NCBI RefSeq assembly: GCF_029887875.1
Contig: NZ_JARXRM010000028.1
Coordinates: 1-64,000 of the forward strand
DNA from: Luteimonas endophytica
Lineage (GTDB): Bacteria; Pseudomonadota; Gammaproteobacteria; Xanthomonadales; Xanthomonadaceae
Direction: 5' to 3'
Length of the DNA stretch: 64,000 nucleotides
Shown here: one piece after another, positions 46,531 to 55,122 of the stretch
Layout of the letters: each line of letters starts with the position of its first letter
How positions within the stretch are numbered: position 1 is the stretch's first letter
The notes under the pieces: generated by a model
The model's database searches: none
The model's input: the letters and a program-made list of their open reading frames with translations, nothing else
Told to the model about the DNA's origin: nothing
Translations under genes and position numbers: made by a program

Positions 46531-47844
46531 TCAGGCAGCCGCTGTCCGGACGCCGGCGCCGGGCTCGACGCGGTTGCGGCCGCCGGCCTTGGCCAGATAC
46601 AGGCGCCGATCGGCCTCGGCGAGCATGGTCGAAAGGTCGCGGCCGCTGGTGCAGACCCCGACGCTGACCGTCAGGCGGATGCTGCGGCCGCCGTCCAGCG
46701 GGATCACCATGGCCGCGACGTCCGCGCGCAGGCGCTCGAAGTAGGCGCGCGCGGCATCTCCGGACAGGCCCGGGGCCAGCACCGCGAACTCCTCGCCCCC
46801 GAACCGCGACGGCAGGTCCTGCTCGCGGGCGTGCCGGGCCACGGCGTCGGCCACCGCCCTGATGGCGACGTCGCCGGCGTCGTGGCCGTAGCTGTCGTTG
46901 ATGTGCTTGAAGTGATCGATGTCGATCATGCCGGCGGCCAACTCGGAGCGCTCGTCCTCGAACAGCTGCACGCCGCGGTCGAAGAAGTGGCGGCGGTTGG
47001 GCAGGCCGGTCAGGAAGTCGCGCGTCGCCAGGTCCTGCAGGGTGCCGATGAGATCGAGGTTGTCGACGTTCTGCGACACCCGGCAGAAGAACTCCTCGCG
47101 CGAATAGGGCTTGTGCAGGAAATCGTTGGCGCCGTGCTTTAGGAACTGCGCCAGCAGCGAGGGCGATCCGGAGCCGGAGATGCCGACGATCGACAGGCGG
47201 TCGCGGGCACGGGTCGCGCGCAGTCGCCGGATCAGTTCGAGCCCGTCGATGCCCGGCAATTCGTAATCGGTGATCAGCAGCCGCACCGAGGAATCCGCCG
47301 CGATCGCCGCCAGCGCCTCCTCGGCGGTACCCGCCTCGGCCACGCGGAAACCGTACATGCGCAGCAGCGATGCGGCCAGCGCGCGCGCCGATGGCGAGTC
47401 GTCGACCACCAGCGCGCCGATCCGGCGGTTGCGCTCCAGCCGCTGGGCCAGCCACACCAGGTAGTCGATGTTGCCGGGCGTGTTCTTGAGCACGCAGTCG
47501 ACCACCGGACGCGACAGGATCTCCTCGCGGATGGCGTGGTCGTAGTTCCCCGAGACCACCACGGTCGGCACCCCTGCGCCGGCGAAGAAGTCGAGGATCG
47601 CGCCAGGCTCGGCATCGGCCAGCACCAGCCCCGTGAGCGCCAGGAAGTACCGGCCCGGCTCGGCCAGCGCCTCCCGCGCCTCGGCCAGAGAAGCCACCAC
47701 GGTGACCGGCAGCCCCAACCGTTCGCCCACCGCGGTGGCCACCATCGCCGCGAACGAGCGCGAGTTGTCCACCAGCAGGATCGCGCTGGTACGCGCTCCG
47801 GACCGGGAACCGCCCGCCGCGACGCTGCGGATGATCGGATGCAA
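46531..47844 (-). CDS. Dual-receiver diguanylate cyclase (REC-REC-GGDEF)
   Basis: The 437-residue protein makes cyclic di-GMP. The first receiver-like domain (about residues 20-135) lacks the phosphoacceptor Asp (LALTGLVLADAEPG), so it is degenerate. The second (about 142-262) is canonical, with VVDDSPSA, D193 in LLITDYELPG and K245 in LHKPYSRE. The GGDEF domain (about 275-437) has the active-site motif GGEEF (349-353) and an RxxD inhibitory site (R340-D343), so product inhibition is likely. This resembles Caulobacter PleD in layout. The start is TTG 47844; no ATG fits. No partner kinase is adjacent on the same strand. Confidence 0.9.
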   Translation of the reverse strand: MHPIIRSVAAGGSRSGARTSAILLVDNSRSFAAMVATAVGERLGLPVTVVASLAEAREALAEPGRYFLALTGLVLADAEPGAILDFFAGAGVPTVVVSGNYDHAIREEILSRPVVDCVLKNTPGNIDYLVWLAQRLERNRRIGALVVDDSPSARALAASLLRMYGFRVAEAGTAEEALAAIAADSSVRLLITDYELPGIDGLELIRRLRATRARDRLSIVGISGSGSPSLLAQFLKHGANDFLHKPYSREEFFCRVSQNVDNLDLIGTLQDLATRDFLTGLPNRRHFFDRGVQLFEDERSELAAGMIDIDHFKHINDSYGHDAGDVAIRAVADAVARHAREQDLPSRFGGEEFAVLAPGLSGDAARAYFERLRADVAAMVIPLDGGRSIRLTVSVGVCTSGRDLSTMLAEADRRLYLAKAGGRNRVEPGAGVRTAAA

Positions 47845-48015
47845 TGGAACCCCACGATAGCCAGGTTGCCAGCCGGATATCGACCGTCGACCGGGAATCT
47901 GTAGTCGCTGGGCGGATCCGCCCGGCGACGCGACGCGGCGGGCTTGACCGGCACGCGCGCCGCGTCGCAGGCTTCGCGCTCCGCCCCGCCGGGACCTTCG
48001 GGACAGCGCCGCGCC

Positions 48016-48483
48016 ATGACAGCCGAACTGCAGATCCGCCTCGACCCGCTGAGCGGACCGGAGATCGCCGGCCTGCTGCAGGAGCACCTGGACGACATGG
48101 CACGCCACTCGCCGCCCGAGAGCATCCACGCGCTGGACCTGGCCCGGCTGCGTGCGCCGGGCGTCACCTTCTGGAGCGGGTGGTTCGGCGACGAGCTCGC
48201 CGGCTGCATCGCGCTCAAGGAACTCGACCCGCTGCGCGCCGAGCTCAAGTCGATGCGCACCTCCGCCCGGCACCTGCGCAAGGGCGTGGCGGCCGCCCTG
48301 CTCGCGCACGTGCTGGAGGAGGCGCGGCGCCGCGGCTACCGCCGACTCAGCCTGGAGACCGGCTCGATGGCGGCGTTCGCCCCGGCCCGGGCGCTGTACG
48401 CGCGCCACGGCTTCGGCCCGTGCGCACCGTTCGGCGACTACCGCCAGGATCCCCACAGCGTCTTCATGAGCCGGACGCTCTAG
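48016..48483 (+). CDS. GNAT-family N-acetyltransferase
   Basis: The 155-residue protein has the GNAT fold: FWSGWFGDELAGCIALKEL, then the acetyl-CoA-binding motif region RHLRKGVAAALLAHVLEEARRRGY, shown in parts, and ALYARHGFGPCAPFGDY. The target may be a small molecule or a protein N-terminus. It lies 228 bp upstream of the lanthipeptide precursor gene on the same strand. A tailoring role in that pathway is possible but not shown; the gap is long for an operon. Confidence 0.9.
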   Translation: MTAELQIRLDPLSGPEIAGLLQEHLDDMARHSPPESIHALDLARLRAPGVTFWSGWFGDELAGCIALKELDPLRAELKSMRTSARHLRKGVAAALLAHVLEEARRRGYRRLSLETGSMAAFAPARALYARHGFGPCAPFGDYRQDPHSVFMSRTL

Positions 48484-48711
48484 GGGCGTCCGGCCGGCCG
48501 GGCGCCGCCGGCCGCCCTCCTCCCGTCGCGCGCCGGTCGGCCGCCATCGTGGAACGTGATGGCCGTTCTTGAATCGCCCTCCGGCCTGTGACTAGATCGG
48601 CGCGTACCGGAGGCATGGCCGATCGTCCGTGGCATCTTCACCGTCATCGCGTCGTCCGGACATGTGCGCCCGGTACATGGTGTTTCCTCAAACAACGGAA
48701 GGAGAGGAGCT

Positions 48712-48912
48712 ATGAATGGTGCAATGCACGAGCCGGGCGTGGTAGCCCAATGGCGCAACGACGCGGATGCCGGCAATCCCGCCGGGCCGTTGTTCATATC
48801 GGGGGAATACGCCGAGGCCGATATCGTCTCGGAGAAGCAGCGGGCGACGTTCTTCACCCTCTGCGGCTGCGGCACCGCATGCACGGGTTCCCAGACCCGG
48901 CAGTGCTGCTGA
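48712..48912 (+). CDS. Class II lanthipeptide precursor (LanA)
   Basis: The 66-residue peptide is a likely ribosomally made, post-translationally modified precursor. The leader (about residues 1-45) has a mersacidin/lichenicidin-type pattern: VVAQWRNDADAGNPAG, with the conserved W and NPAG. The C-terminal core is Cys-rich: TLCGCGTACTGSQTRQCC, with Cys at 51, 53, 57, 65 and 66 and six Thr/Ser from residue 46 on as dehydration sites. Up to five thioether rings are possible. No GG, GA or GS cleavage pair is evident before the core. ATG 48712 has the strong site GGAAGGAGAGGAG just upstream. lanM begins 16 nt after the stop. A weak promoter candidate (TTGAAT at 48569) lies upstream. Confidence 0.88.
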   Translation: MNGAMHEPGVVAQWRNDADAGNPAGPLFISGEYAEADIVSEKQRATFFTLCGCGTACTGSQTRQCC

Positions 48913-48928
48913 AGCGAACACCCCGCTG

Positions 48929-51820
48929 ATGGCGTCCGCGGCAACGGGATTGGATGCCGACAATTTTTCCGCTTCCCTGGGCTGTCTGATCGCTCCCTCC
49001 CTGGGAGAACTGGCAGCCCGGCTTGTTTCCGTAGCCGGACTCTCGCCAGCCGAGCGCGAGGTGATCCTTTCGGCAACCGAAACCTCGCTGTCGTTCGTAC
49101 TGCATGCGAAGCTCAGCCGCCTGCTGGTGCTCGAACTCAACGCCGCGCGCGTCGATGGCCGCCTCGCCGGCGAGGATCCGCGAGCACGATGGCGCGCGTT
49201 CCTGGAGATCTCGGCCCGGCCTTCGTTCTGGGAAGGTCTCTCCGTCCACTATCCCACACTGCGGGGGCGGATCGAGGCCATCGTCGCCAACCGCTGCGCG
49301 GCAGCGCTCGAATTCGCGCGGCACTGGGCCTCCGACCGCCGCGACCTCGGGGGCCTGACCGGTGGCGACGCGGGCGAACTGGCGGCACTGGGCTTCGGCG
49401 CAGGCGACAGCCATCGCCGGGGGCGCACGGTGGCGATCGCCGAATGCGCCGCGGGCCGGGTCGTCTACAAGCCCCGCTCGCTGGCCGTCGACAACGCCCT
49501 GCGCGGGTTCGTTGCGGCGCTCCGCCCGCACCTGCCGGGAACGACCATCGCGGTTCCGGCCGCGCTGGACCGCGGTGGGTACGGCTGGGGCGAGTTCATC
49601 GAGCATCGCCATGCCGCCGACGCCCGCGAACTGCGCGACTTCTATCGCGGTATCGGCCACTGGCTGGCGATCATGCGGCTGCTCGGGGGGAGCGATCTCC
49701 ACGCCGAGAACCTGATCGCGTGCGGCGGCAGCGCCGTCATCGTCGACTGCGAAACGCTGTTCACGCCGGTCGCCGCGCCGGCGCAGTTCGGGTACGGCGA
49801 CGCCCTGGACCGCGCGGCGGCGCTGCTGTCCGGCACGGTGCTCGGCATGGGGCTGCTCCCGGGACGCGGCATCGGGCTGGGCTGGCGCGGCGTCGACACC
49901 TCGGCGGTCGGCATGCTCGGCGGCCAGCAACCGGAAGTGCCGCAACCCGACATTCTCGGCGTGGGCACGGACGAGGCGCGGATCGGCATGTCGATGCGGG
50001 CCATGCCGGTCGCGCGCAATCACCCCAGCCCGGCGCCCGCCCTCGCCGATCACTGGCCCGAAGTGCTGGCGGGTTTCGATGCCATGTCCGAGGTGCTCGT
50101 CGCCCGTGACCGGGCCGGCGAACTGCGCGAGCGAATGGAGGCGTTCGCCGGGTGTCCCATCCGCATCGTCCCGAGAGCCTCCGAGGTCTATGCCGAGATC
50201 GGCAGGATGCTCTGGCACCCGGTGTCCCTGCACAAGCCGGCGCCGGCGCGGGAACGGGCGGCGACGCTGCTTCGCAGGATGGCAGCCAACGCCGGCTTCG
50301 CACCGGCCGAGGCGGAGGTGATCGATGCCGAGATCGAGGACCTGCTGATCGGCGACATCCCCTTTTTCACCGCGCTGGCGGCGCCCGGCGCCATCGAAGG
50401 TCCCGGCGGCACCGGGTGGCGCTCCCTGGCCGACCCGATCGGCGATGCGCACCGGCGCTGGCACGGCTTCGATCGCGCGCTCGACCGCAACCTCATCAGG
50501 GCTTCGCTGGTCAGCGCCTATATCAACGACGGCTGGATGCCGAACGACGTGTCGCTGCTTCCCGCGAAAGGCTCGGGAGGCGATCCGGAAGCGCGGCGCA
50601 GGCGCCACGCCGCGCGGATCGTCTCCAACCTGGTGGGCAGCGCCATCCATGGCGACGACGGCAGCGTGACCTGGATCGCCCCGGTGCTCGGGCCGGCGGG
50701 TTGGGCGGTCCAGCCGCTGCCGCCCGATCTGTACACGGGCCTGTCGGGCGTCGCGCTGCTGGCGGCCGCGTACCTGCGCGAGACCGCCGCCGGGCGCGCG
50801 GACCCCGTTGCCGGGCTGGACGCGCTCCTCTCGGCGACCCTGCACAGCCTGGGGCTTTTCCAGCATGCGCTCGAACGGAACGGGGCGAGTGCGGACGGAG
50901 CGAAGGTCCGCCCACCGGCCCCGGGCGGGTTCACCGGGCTGGGCTCGCAGATCTGGACCTGGCTGCTGCTGGCCGACTGGGGCATGGATGGGGGGGAAGG
51001 CATCGAGCGCGCCGAAGCGCTGGCCGGACACCTGCCGCACGCGGCGGCCGCGGACAACGAACTCGACATCCTGTCCGGTGCCGCCGGGGCGATCGTTCCG
51101 CTGCTCGAGCTGGCGGATGCGAGCGGCCAGCCGCGATACGCCGACGCGGCGGCAAGGATCGGCGACCGGCTATGCGATCAGGCCGACGTGCACGAGGGGC
51201 GCGCGTGCTGGCGGCAGGAGCGCTGGCCGGACGGAATCGGGGGCTTCGCCCACGGTGTCACCGGCATCGGCTGGGCGCTGGAGCGGCTGGCGATGCGCAG
51301 CGGCGATGCCCGCCACCGCCGTACCGCCGCCGCCGCATTCGCGTTCGAAGACGCCTTGTTCGATACCGGCGAGGGCGCATGGCGCGACCTGCGCAACCTT
51401 CCCGGCGGGCAGAAGACCGCCGCCGCCTGGTGCCACGGGGCGGTGGGCATCGGCCTGGCGCGGCTGGATCTGGACCCGGCGTGCGCGCAGCAGGAAACCG
51501 TGCGGATCCTGCGGCGCGCCGCGGAAGCGACCTGGCGCCGGGGACTGGGCTGGAACCACTGCCTCTGCCACGGCGATCTCGGCGCCTGGGAGCTCCTGCG
51601 TCGCGCCGAGGCCGCCGATGCGCTCCCCAAAGGCTGCAGCATTGGCGAGCTGCTGGACCGGATCCTGGACAGCCTGGACATGCACGGCGCCTCCTGCGGC
51701 ATCGCCCGCGACGCGTTCATCCCCGGCCTGCTGCCGGGCGTGGGGGGAATCGCCTACCAACTGCTGCGCGCGCACCCCGATTGCCGGCTGCCTTCGGTGC
51801 TGCTCCCGGGCAGGTACTGA
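48929..51820 (+). CDS. lanM: Class II lanthionine synthetase (LanM)
   Basis: The 963-residue bifunctional enzyme dehydrates Ser/Thr of its precursor and adds Cys thiols to form lanthionine rings. The N-terminal kinase-like dehydration domain (DUF4135, about residues 90-590) shows VVYKPRSLAVDN (K181), GGSDLHAENLI (D256, H258, N261) and VIVDCETLF (D273). The LanC-like cyclase domain (about 600-963) carries the zinc ligands C835 (AAWCHGAVG), C880 and H881 (NHCLCHGDLG), plus GGFAHGVTGIG and the repeats of the helical toroid. All catalytic groups are present, so it should be active. ATG 48929 follows a weak Shine-Dalgarno site, so coupling to lanA translation is likely. No transporter or peptidase gene follows. 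Confidence 0.95.
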   Translation: MASAATGLDADNFSASLGCLIAPSLGELAARLVSVAGLSPAEREVILSATETSLSFVLHAKLSRLLVLELNAARVDGRLAGEDPRARWRAFLEISARPSFWEGLSVHYPTLRGRIEAIVANRCAAALEFARHWASDRRDLGGLTGGDAGELAALGFGAGDSHRRGRTVAIAECAAGRVVYKPRSLAVDNALRGFVAALRPHLPGTTIAVPAALDRGGYGWGEFIEHRHAADARELRDFYRGIGHWLAIMRLLGGSDLHAENLIACGGSAVIVDCETLFTPVAAPAQFGYGDALDRAAALLSGTVLGMGLLPGRGIGLGWRGVDTSAVGMLGGQQPEVPQPDILGVGTDEARIGMSMRAMPVARNHPSPAPALADHWPEVLAGFDAMSEVLVARDRAGELRERMEAFAGCPIRIVPRASEVYAEIGRMLWHPVSLHKPAPARERAATLLRRMAANAGFAPAEAEVIDAEIEDLLIGDIPFFTALAAPGAIEGPGGTGWRSLADPIGDAHRRWHGFDRALDRNLIRASLVSAYINDGWMPNDVSLLPAKGSGGDPEARRRRHAARIVSNLVGSAIHGDDGSVTWIAPVLGPAGWAVQPLPPDLYTGLSGVALLAAAYLRETAAGRADPVAGLDALLSATLHSLGLFQHALERNGASADGAKVRPPAPGGFTGLGSQIWTWLLLADWGMDGGEGIERAEALAGHLPHAAAADNELDILSGAAGAIVPLLELADASGQPRYADAAARIGDRLCDQADVHEGRACWRQERWPDGIGGFAHGVTGIGWALERLAMRSGDARHRRTAAAAFAFEDALFDTGEGAWRDLRNLPGGQKTAAAWCHGAVGIGLARLDLDPACAQQETVRILRRAAEATWRRGLGWNHCLCHGDLGAWELLRRAEAADALPKGCSIGELLDRILDSLDMHGASCGIARDAFIPGLLPGVGGIAYQLLRAHPDCRLPSVLLPGRY

Positions 51821-51989
51821 AGCCACGGCGCTCTCGTGGAGACACCGGCAAGGCCATCCATCCGTTTCGTGGCGGCAATGCTCCCCTGCCGCGCTGCGCG
51901 ACGGTCCGGACGCAAGACAGCACGGAATCCGCCGTCGCGAACGGCGGCTGAACGACGGTTCGATTCATCGATGCCGACCACTCCCGGGC

Positions 51990-52017
51990 CTTGAAACCGG
52001 CACCGTCGGGCCTATCC
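51990..52017 (+). promoter_or_regulatory. Heat-shock (sigma-32 type) promoter of hsp20
   Basis: CTTGAAA (51990-51996) matches the sigma-32 -35 box exactly. GCCTATCC (52010-52017), 13 bp later, is a partial match to CCCCATNT. The spacing equals that at htpG. Transcription would start about 40 bases before the hsp20 ATG. Confidence 0.55.
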
Positions 52018-52063
52018 GGCCGCGCGGACGGATGCCGTCCGAGCACAACCAGGAGACCAAGCC

Positions 52064-52540
52064 ATGAACGAGATGGTTCGCCAATCCCGGTGGCCCGCGC
52101 AGGAGCGGGCCCATGACCCGATCCGCCAGCTGTTCGACCGCTTCTTCGAGGGAAGCCTGCTCCATGGCGATTCCACCGACGAATCCTCGGTGGTCACCAG
52201 CCAGTGGGTACCGCGCGTCGACATCCGCGAGGAGTCGGATCGCTTCCTGCTCTATGCCGACCTGCCTGGCGTCGATCCCCAGGAGATCGAGGTCCAGATG
52301 GACAACGGCGTGCTGACGATCAAGGGCGAGCGCCGCGTCGAGGACAAGTTCGAATCGGGACGGTTCTCGCGCATCGAGCGTCGCCACGGCAGCTTCCACC
52401 GACGCTTCGCCCTGCCCGACAGCGCCGATCCCGACGGCATCAGCGCCTCCGGCCACAACGGGGTGCTGCAGATCGTGATCCCGAAGCGTCCGGAGACCAC
52501 GCCGCGCCGCATCCAGGTCGGCCCGGTGCTCAACTCCTGA
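52064..52540 (+). CDS. Small heat-shock protein (Hsp20/alpha-crystallin)
   Basis: The 158-residue holdase binds unfolded proteins and keeps them soluble. The alpha-crystallin domain spans about residues 45-145: WVPRVDIREESDRFLLYADLPGVDPQEIEV in two parts, GVLTIKGERR, SFHRRFALPDSAD and GVLQIVIPK, where the A-x-x-x-N-G-V-L-x-I-x-I/V-P-K end is diagnostic. A short I-x-V C-terminal tail (RIQVGPV) is present for oligomerisation. AGGAG lies about eight bases upstream of ATG 52064. A sigma-32 type promoter precedes it and a very strong hairpin follows. Confidence 0.95.
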   Translation: MNEMVRQSRWPAQERAHDPIRQLFDRFFEGSLLHGDSTDESSVVTSQWVPRVDIREESDRFLLYADLPGVDPQEIEVQMDNGVLTIKGERRVEDKFESGRFSRIERRHGSFHRRFALPDSADPDGISASGHNGVLQIVIPKRPETTPRRIQVGPVLNS

Positions 52541-52545
52541 GCGCG

Positions 52546-52586
52546 GCCGCGACGGGCCGCCCGCCGGGCGGGCGGCCCGTCGCGGC
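52546..52586. terminator. 41-bp perfect palindrome after hsp20
   Basis: Two 20-bp arms (52546-52565 and 52567-52586) are exact reverse complements around a single base. The RNA hairpin is GC-rich and would be very stable. There is no T-run after it, so simple intrinsic termination is not assured. It sits six bases past the hsp20 stop and probably ends or protects that transcript. Confidence 0.65.
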
Positions 52587-52769
52587 ATCGACCAGCGCGG
52601 CGTCCGCCGGTCCGGCTTCGGTGTGGCCCTGGACCGTTTCCGGCGTCCCGCGGAAGGGGCCGTGCCGACGACGACGCGCGTACGCGCCTGGTAGCTGCCC
52701 CCCGGGGCGGCGGCGCGTTGCCGGCTCGGGTAGGATGCGGCGGAGATCGGAACGGGGGGCGATTCTTCC

Positions 52770-54311
52770 ATGAGCCAGCACGCCGGCCCGCAGGCAGCGC
52801 ACCCGCGCGACGACGGGGCAGACGGCCTCATCGACGACGGGCGCCAGTTCAGGATGCTCATCCAGGGCGTCACCGACTACGCGATCTACCTGCTCGACCC
52901 GGGCGGGCGCATCGCCAGCTGGAATCCCGGCGGCGAACGGATCAAGGGCTACACCGCCGCCGAGGTGCTCGGCCGTCACTTCTCGATCTTCTACACCCCC
53001 GAGGACGTCGCGGCGAACGAACCCGCGCGCGCCCTGGAGACCGCCGCGCGCGAGGGCCGCTACGTCAGGGACGGCTGGCGCCTGCGCAGCGACGGCACCC
53101 GCTTCTGGGCGAGCGTGGTGATCGACCCGATCGTCGAGCAAGGCAGGCTGATCGGCTACGCCAAGGTGACCCGCGACATCAGCGAACGGCGCAAGGCCGA
53201 GGAGGCGCTGGAAGAGGCCCGCCGCGCGTTGATGCAGTCGCAGAAGGCCGAGGCGATCGGCCAGCTCACCTACGGCCTGGCGCACGACTTCAACAACCTG
53301 CTGACCGTCATCACCAACAGCCTCGACCGCATCGTCGCCAGCGGCGGCGACGCGGCCAGGATCGCGCGCGCCGCCGAAACCGCGCAGCGTGCCGCCGACC
53401 GCGGCGCCCTGCTCACGCGCCAGCTGCTGGCGTTCTCGCGCGGCGAGCTGACCCGCCCCACCGCACAGGACATCAACGCCCTGCTCCGGGACTCCGAGAC
53501 GCTGTTCCGGCGCGCCTGCGACGCATCGATCGGCATGCGCTTCGAGCTCGAGCCGGGCCTGCCGCAGGTCGCGGTGGACAGGTCCCAGTTCGAGGCGGCG
53601 ATCCTCAACCTCGTGGTCAATGCCCGCGACGCCCTGCCCAGGGGCGGCACCATCGCGATCCGCACGGGGCGGGCGGCACAGGACGACGGGACCGAACGGG
53701 TCACCCTGTCGGTGAGCGACGACGGGACCGGCATGACGGCCGAGGTGGTCGACAAGGCGCTCGACCCCTTCTTCACCACCAAGGAGGTCGGCAAGGGCAG
53801 CGGGCTGGGCCTGAGCCAGGTCTATGGCGCAGTCACCCAGTCCGGCGGCACGCTCAGGATCCGGAGCGCCCCCGGCGAGGGGACCACGGTCGCCCTGGAG
53901 CTGCCGGCGTTGGCGGATTCCGCACCCCCGGCGGCAGGGCGCGGGCCGAGGGTGCTGATGGTCGACGACGACCGCAACATCCTCGACACGGTGGTCGAGG
54001 CGCTGCGCGACCTGGACTACGCGGTGACCACCGCCGAGAACGGCCACGATGCGCTCGAGCGTCTGCGCAACGACCCCGGGATCGCCATCCTGTTCACCGA
54101 CGTGGTGATGCCGGGCGGCATGACCGGGATCGAACTGGCGCGCAAGGCGCGGGAGCTGCGTCCCGCGCTGGCGATCGTACTCGCCTCGGGCTACTCGGAG
54201 AGCTGGCTGGAGGAGCTGCCGGAGGACTGCGACTATCTTCCCAAGCCGTACCGGGTCGCGGAACTGGCGACCAAGCTCGGCGCCGCGGCGGGCCGGTCAG
54301 GGCGGCGCTAG
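52770..54311 (+). CDS. Hybrid histidine kinase (PAS-HisKA-HATPase-REC)
   Basis: The 513-residue cytosolic sensor has a PAS domain (about residues 27-140, with YAIYLLDPGGRIASWNPGGERIKGY in parts), a HisKA dimer helix with H172 (GLAHDFNNLLTVI), a HATPase domain (VVNARDALPRGG, VSDDGTGM, FTTKEVGKGSGLGLS in parts) and a C-terminal receiver (VLMVDDDRN, phosphoacceptor D444 in LFTDVVMPGG, Lys in YLPKPYR). There are no membrane helices, so the signal is internal. HDFNN kinases often act as phosphorelays or with an attached receiver. The next gene (EAL) converges and shares its CTAG stop. Confidence 0.94.
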   Translation: MSQHAGPQAAHPRDDGADGLIDDGRQFRMLIQGVTDYAIYLLDPGGRIASWNPGGERIKGYTAAEVLGRHFSIFYTPEDVAANEPARALETAAREGRYVRDGWRLRSDGTRFWASVVIDPIVEQGRLIGYAKVTRDISERRKAEEALEEARRALMQSQKAEAIGQLTYGLAHDFNNLLTVITNSLDRIVASGGDAARIARAAETAQRAADRGALLTRQLLAFSRGELTRPTAQDINALLRDSETLFRRACDASIGMRFELEPGLPQVAVDRSQFEAAILNLVVNARDALPRGGTIAIRTGRAAQDDGTERVTLSVSDDGTGMTAEVVDKALDPFFTTKEVGKGSGLGLSQVYGAVTQSGGTLRIRSAPGEGTTVALELPALADSAPPAAGRGPRVLMVDDDRNILDTVVEALRDLDYAVTTAENGHDALERLRNDPGIAILFTDVVMPGGMTGIELARKARELRPALAIVLASGYSESWLEELPEDCDYLPKPYRVAELATKLGAAAGRSGRR

Positions 54312-55093
54312 GCGATCGACGCGTCGACCCGTTCCGGAGCGCCGCCCGGGGCCGGCCAAGCCACCGGCGGCAGCCCTTCCACGAGCGGCCTGGCGAACAG
54401 ATAGCCCTGCTGTAGCACGATCCCGAGGTCCAGCAACGCCCGGTGCTCGGCCGCCGTCTCCACCCCCTCGGCGACGATCCGGATCCCGAGGTCGGTGCAC
54501 ATGCGCGCGGCATGGTCGACGATGACCCTGCGCGGCCGGTCCCGATCGATGCCCCGGACCAGGTCCATGTCCAGCTTCACCAGGTCGGGCTGGAACTCCG
54601 CGAGCAGATTCAACCCCGAATGGCCCGCGCCGAAGTCGTCGATCGCGGTCAGCAGCCCCCTCGCCCGGTAGGTGGTGAGGATCTCGAGCAGATGGCCGGC
54701 GTCGACCACCTTCTCCTGCTCGGTCACCTCGAACAGGATCCGCGTCAACGGCCAGGCCGCGCGCTCGGCCGCCGCCAGCGTGCTGCGCAGGCAATGCTCG
54801 GGCCGGTAGACGGCGTTGGGCATGAAGTTGATCGACAGCACCGTGGGCATGCCGAGCATCGCCGCCTGCCGGATCGCCGTCACCCGGCAGGCCTGGTCGA
54901 AGGCGTAGAGGCGGTCCGCATCGATCAGCGCCAGCACCTGTGCGGCGGTTTCGCCGCCGCGGCCGCGGACCAGCGCCTCGTGGGCGAAGACCGTCCGGTT
55001 GGAGAGGTCGACGATCGGCTGGAACGCCATGGTGATCGCGAGCGGCAGGTCGCGGCCGTCGCGACAGGCACTGCAGCCCGCTTTGCCCGTCAT
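54308..55093 (-). CDS. Stand-alone EAL-domain c-di-GMP phosphodiesterase
   Basis: The 261-residue protein is almost all EAL domain. Catalytic residues are present: E39-A-L (VFAHEALVRG), SINFMPNAV (Asn), ILFEVTEQE (Glu), DDFGAGHSG (two Asp), LVKLDMDLV (Lys) and AEGVETAAEH (Glu), so it should hydrolyse c-di-GMP to pGpG. The N-terminus has C7-x2-C10, which may bind a metal or be redox-sensitive. It has no membrane span or sensor domain. It overlaps the histidine kinase gene tail to tail by four bases. Confidence 0.92.
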   Translation of the reverse strand: MTGKAGCSACRDGRDLPLAITMAFQPIVDLSNRTVFAHEALVRGRGGETAAQVLALIDADRLYAFDQACRVTAIRQAAMLGMPTVLSINFMPNAVYRPEHCLRSTLAAAERAAWPLTRILFEVTEQEKVVDAGHLLEILTTYRARGLLTAIDDFGAGHSGLNLLAEFQPDLVKLDMDLVRGIDRDRPRRVIVDHAARMCTDLGIRIVAEGVETAAEHRALLDLGIVLQQGYLFARPLVEGLPPVAWPAPGGAPERVDASIA

Positions 55094-55122
55094 CGCCGTC
55101 CGCCTGCGCCTGGTCCCGGCGA

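Noticed and set aside
51821-52063. A second lanthipeptide precursor after lanM
   Set aside because: No Cys-rich small frame with a ribosome site was found there.
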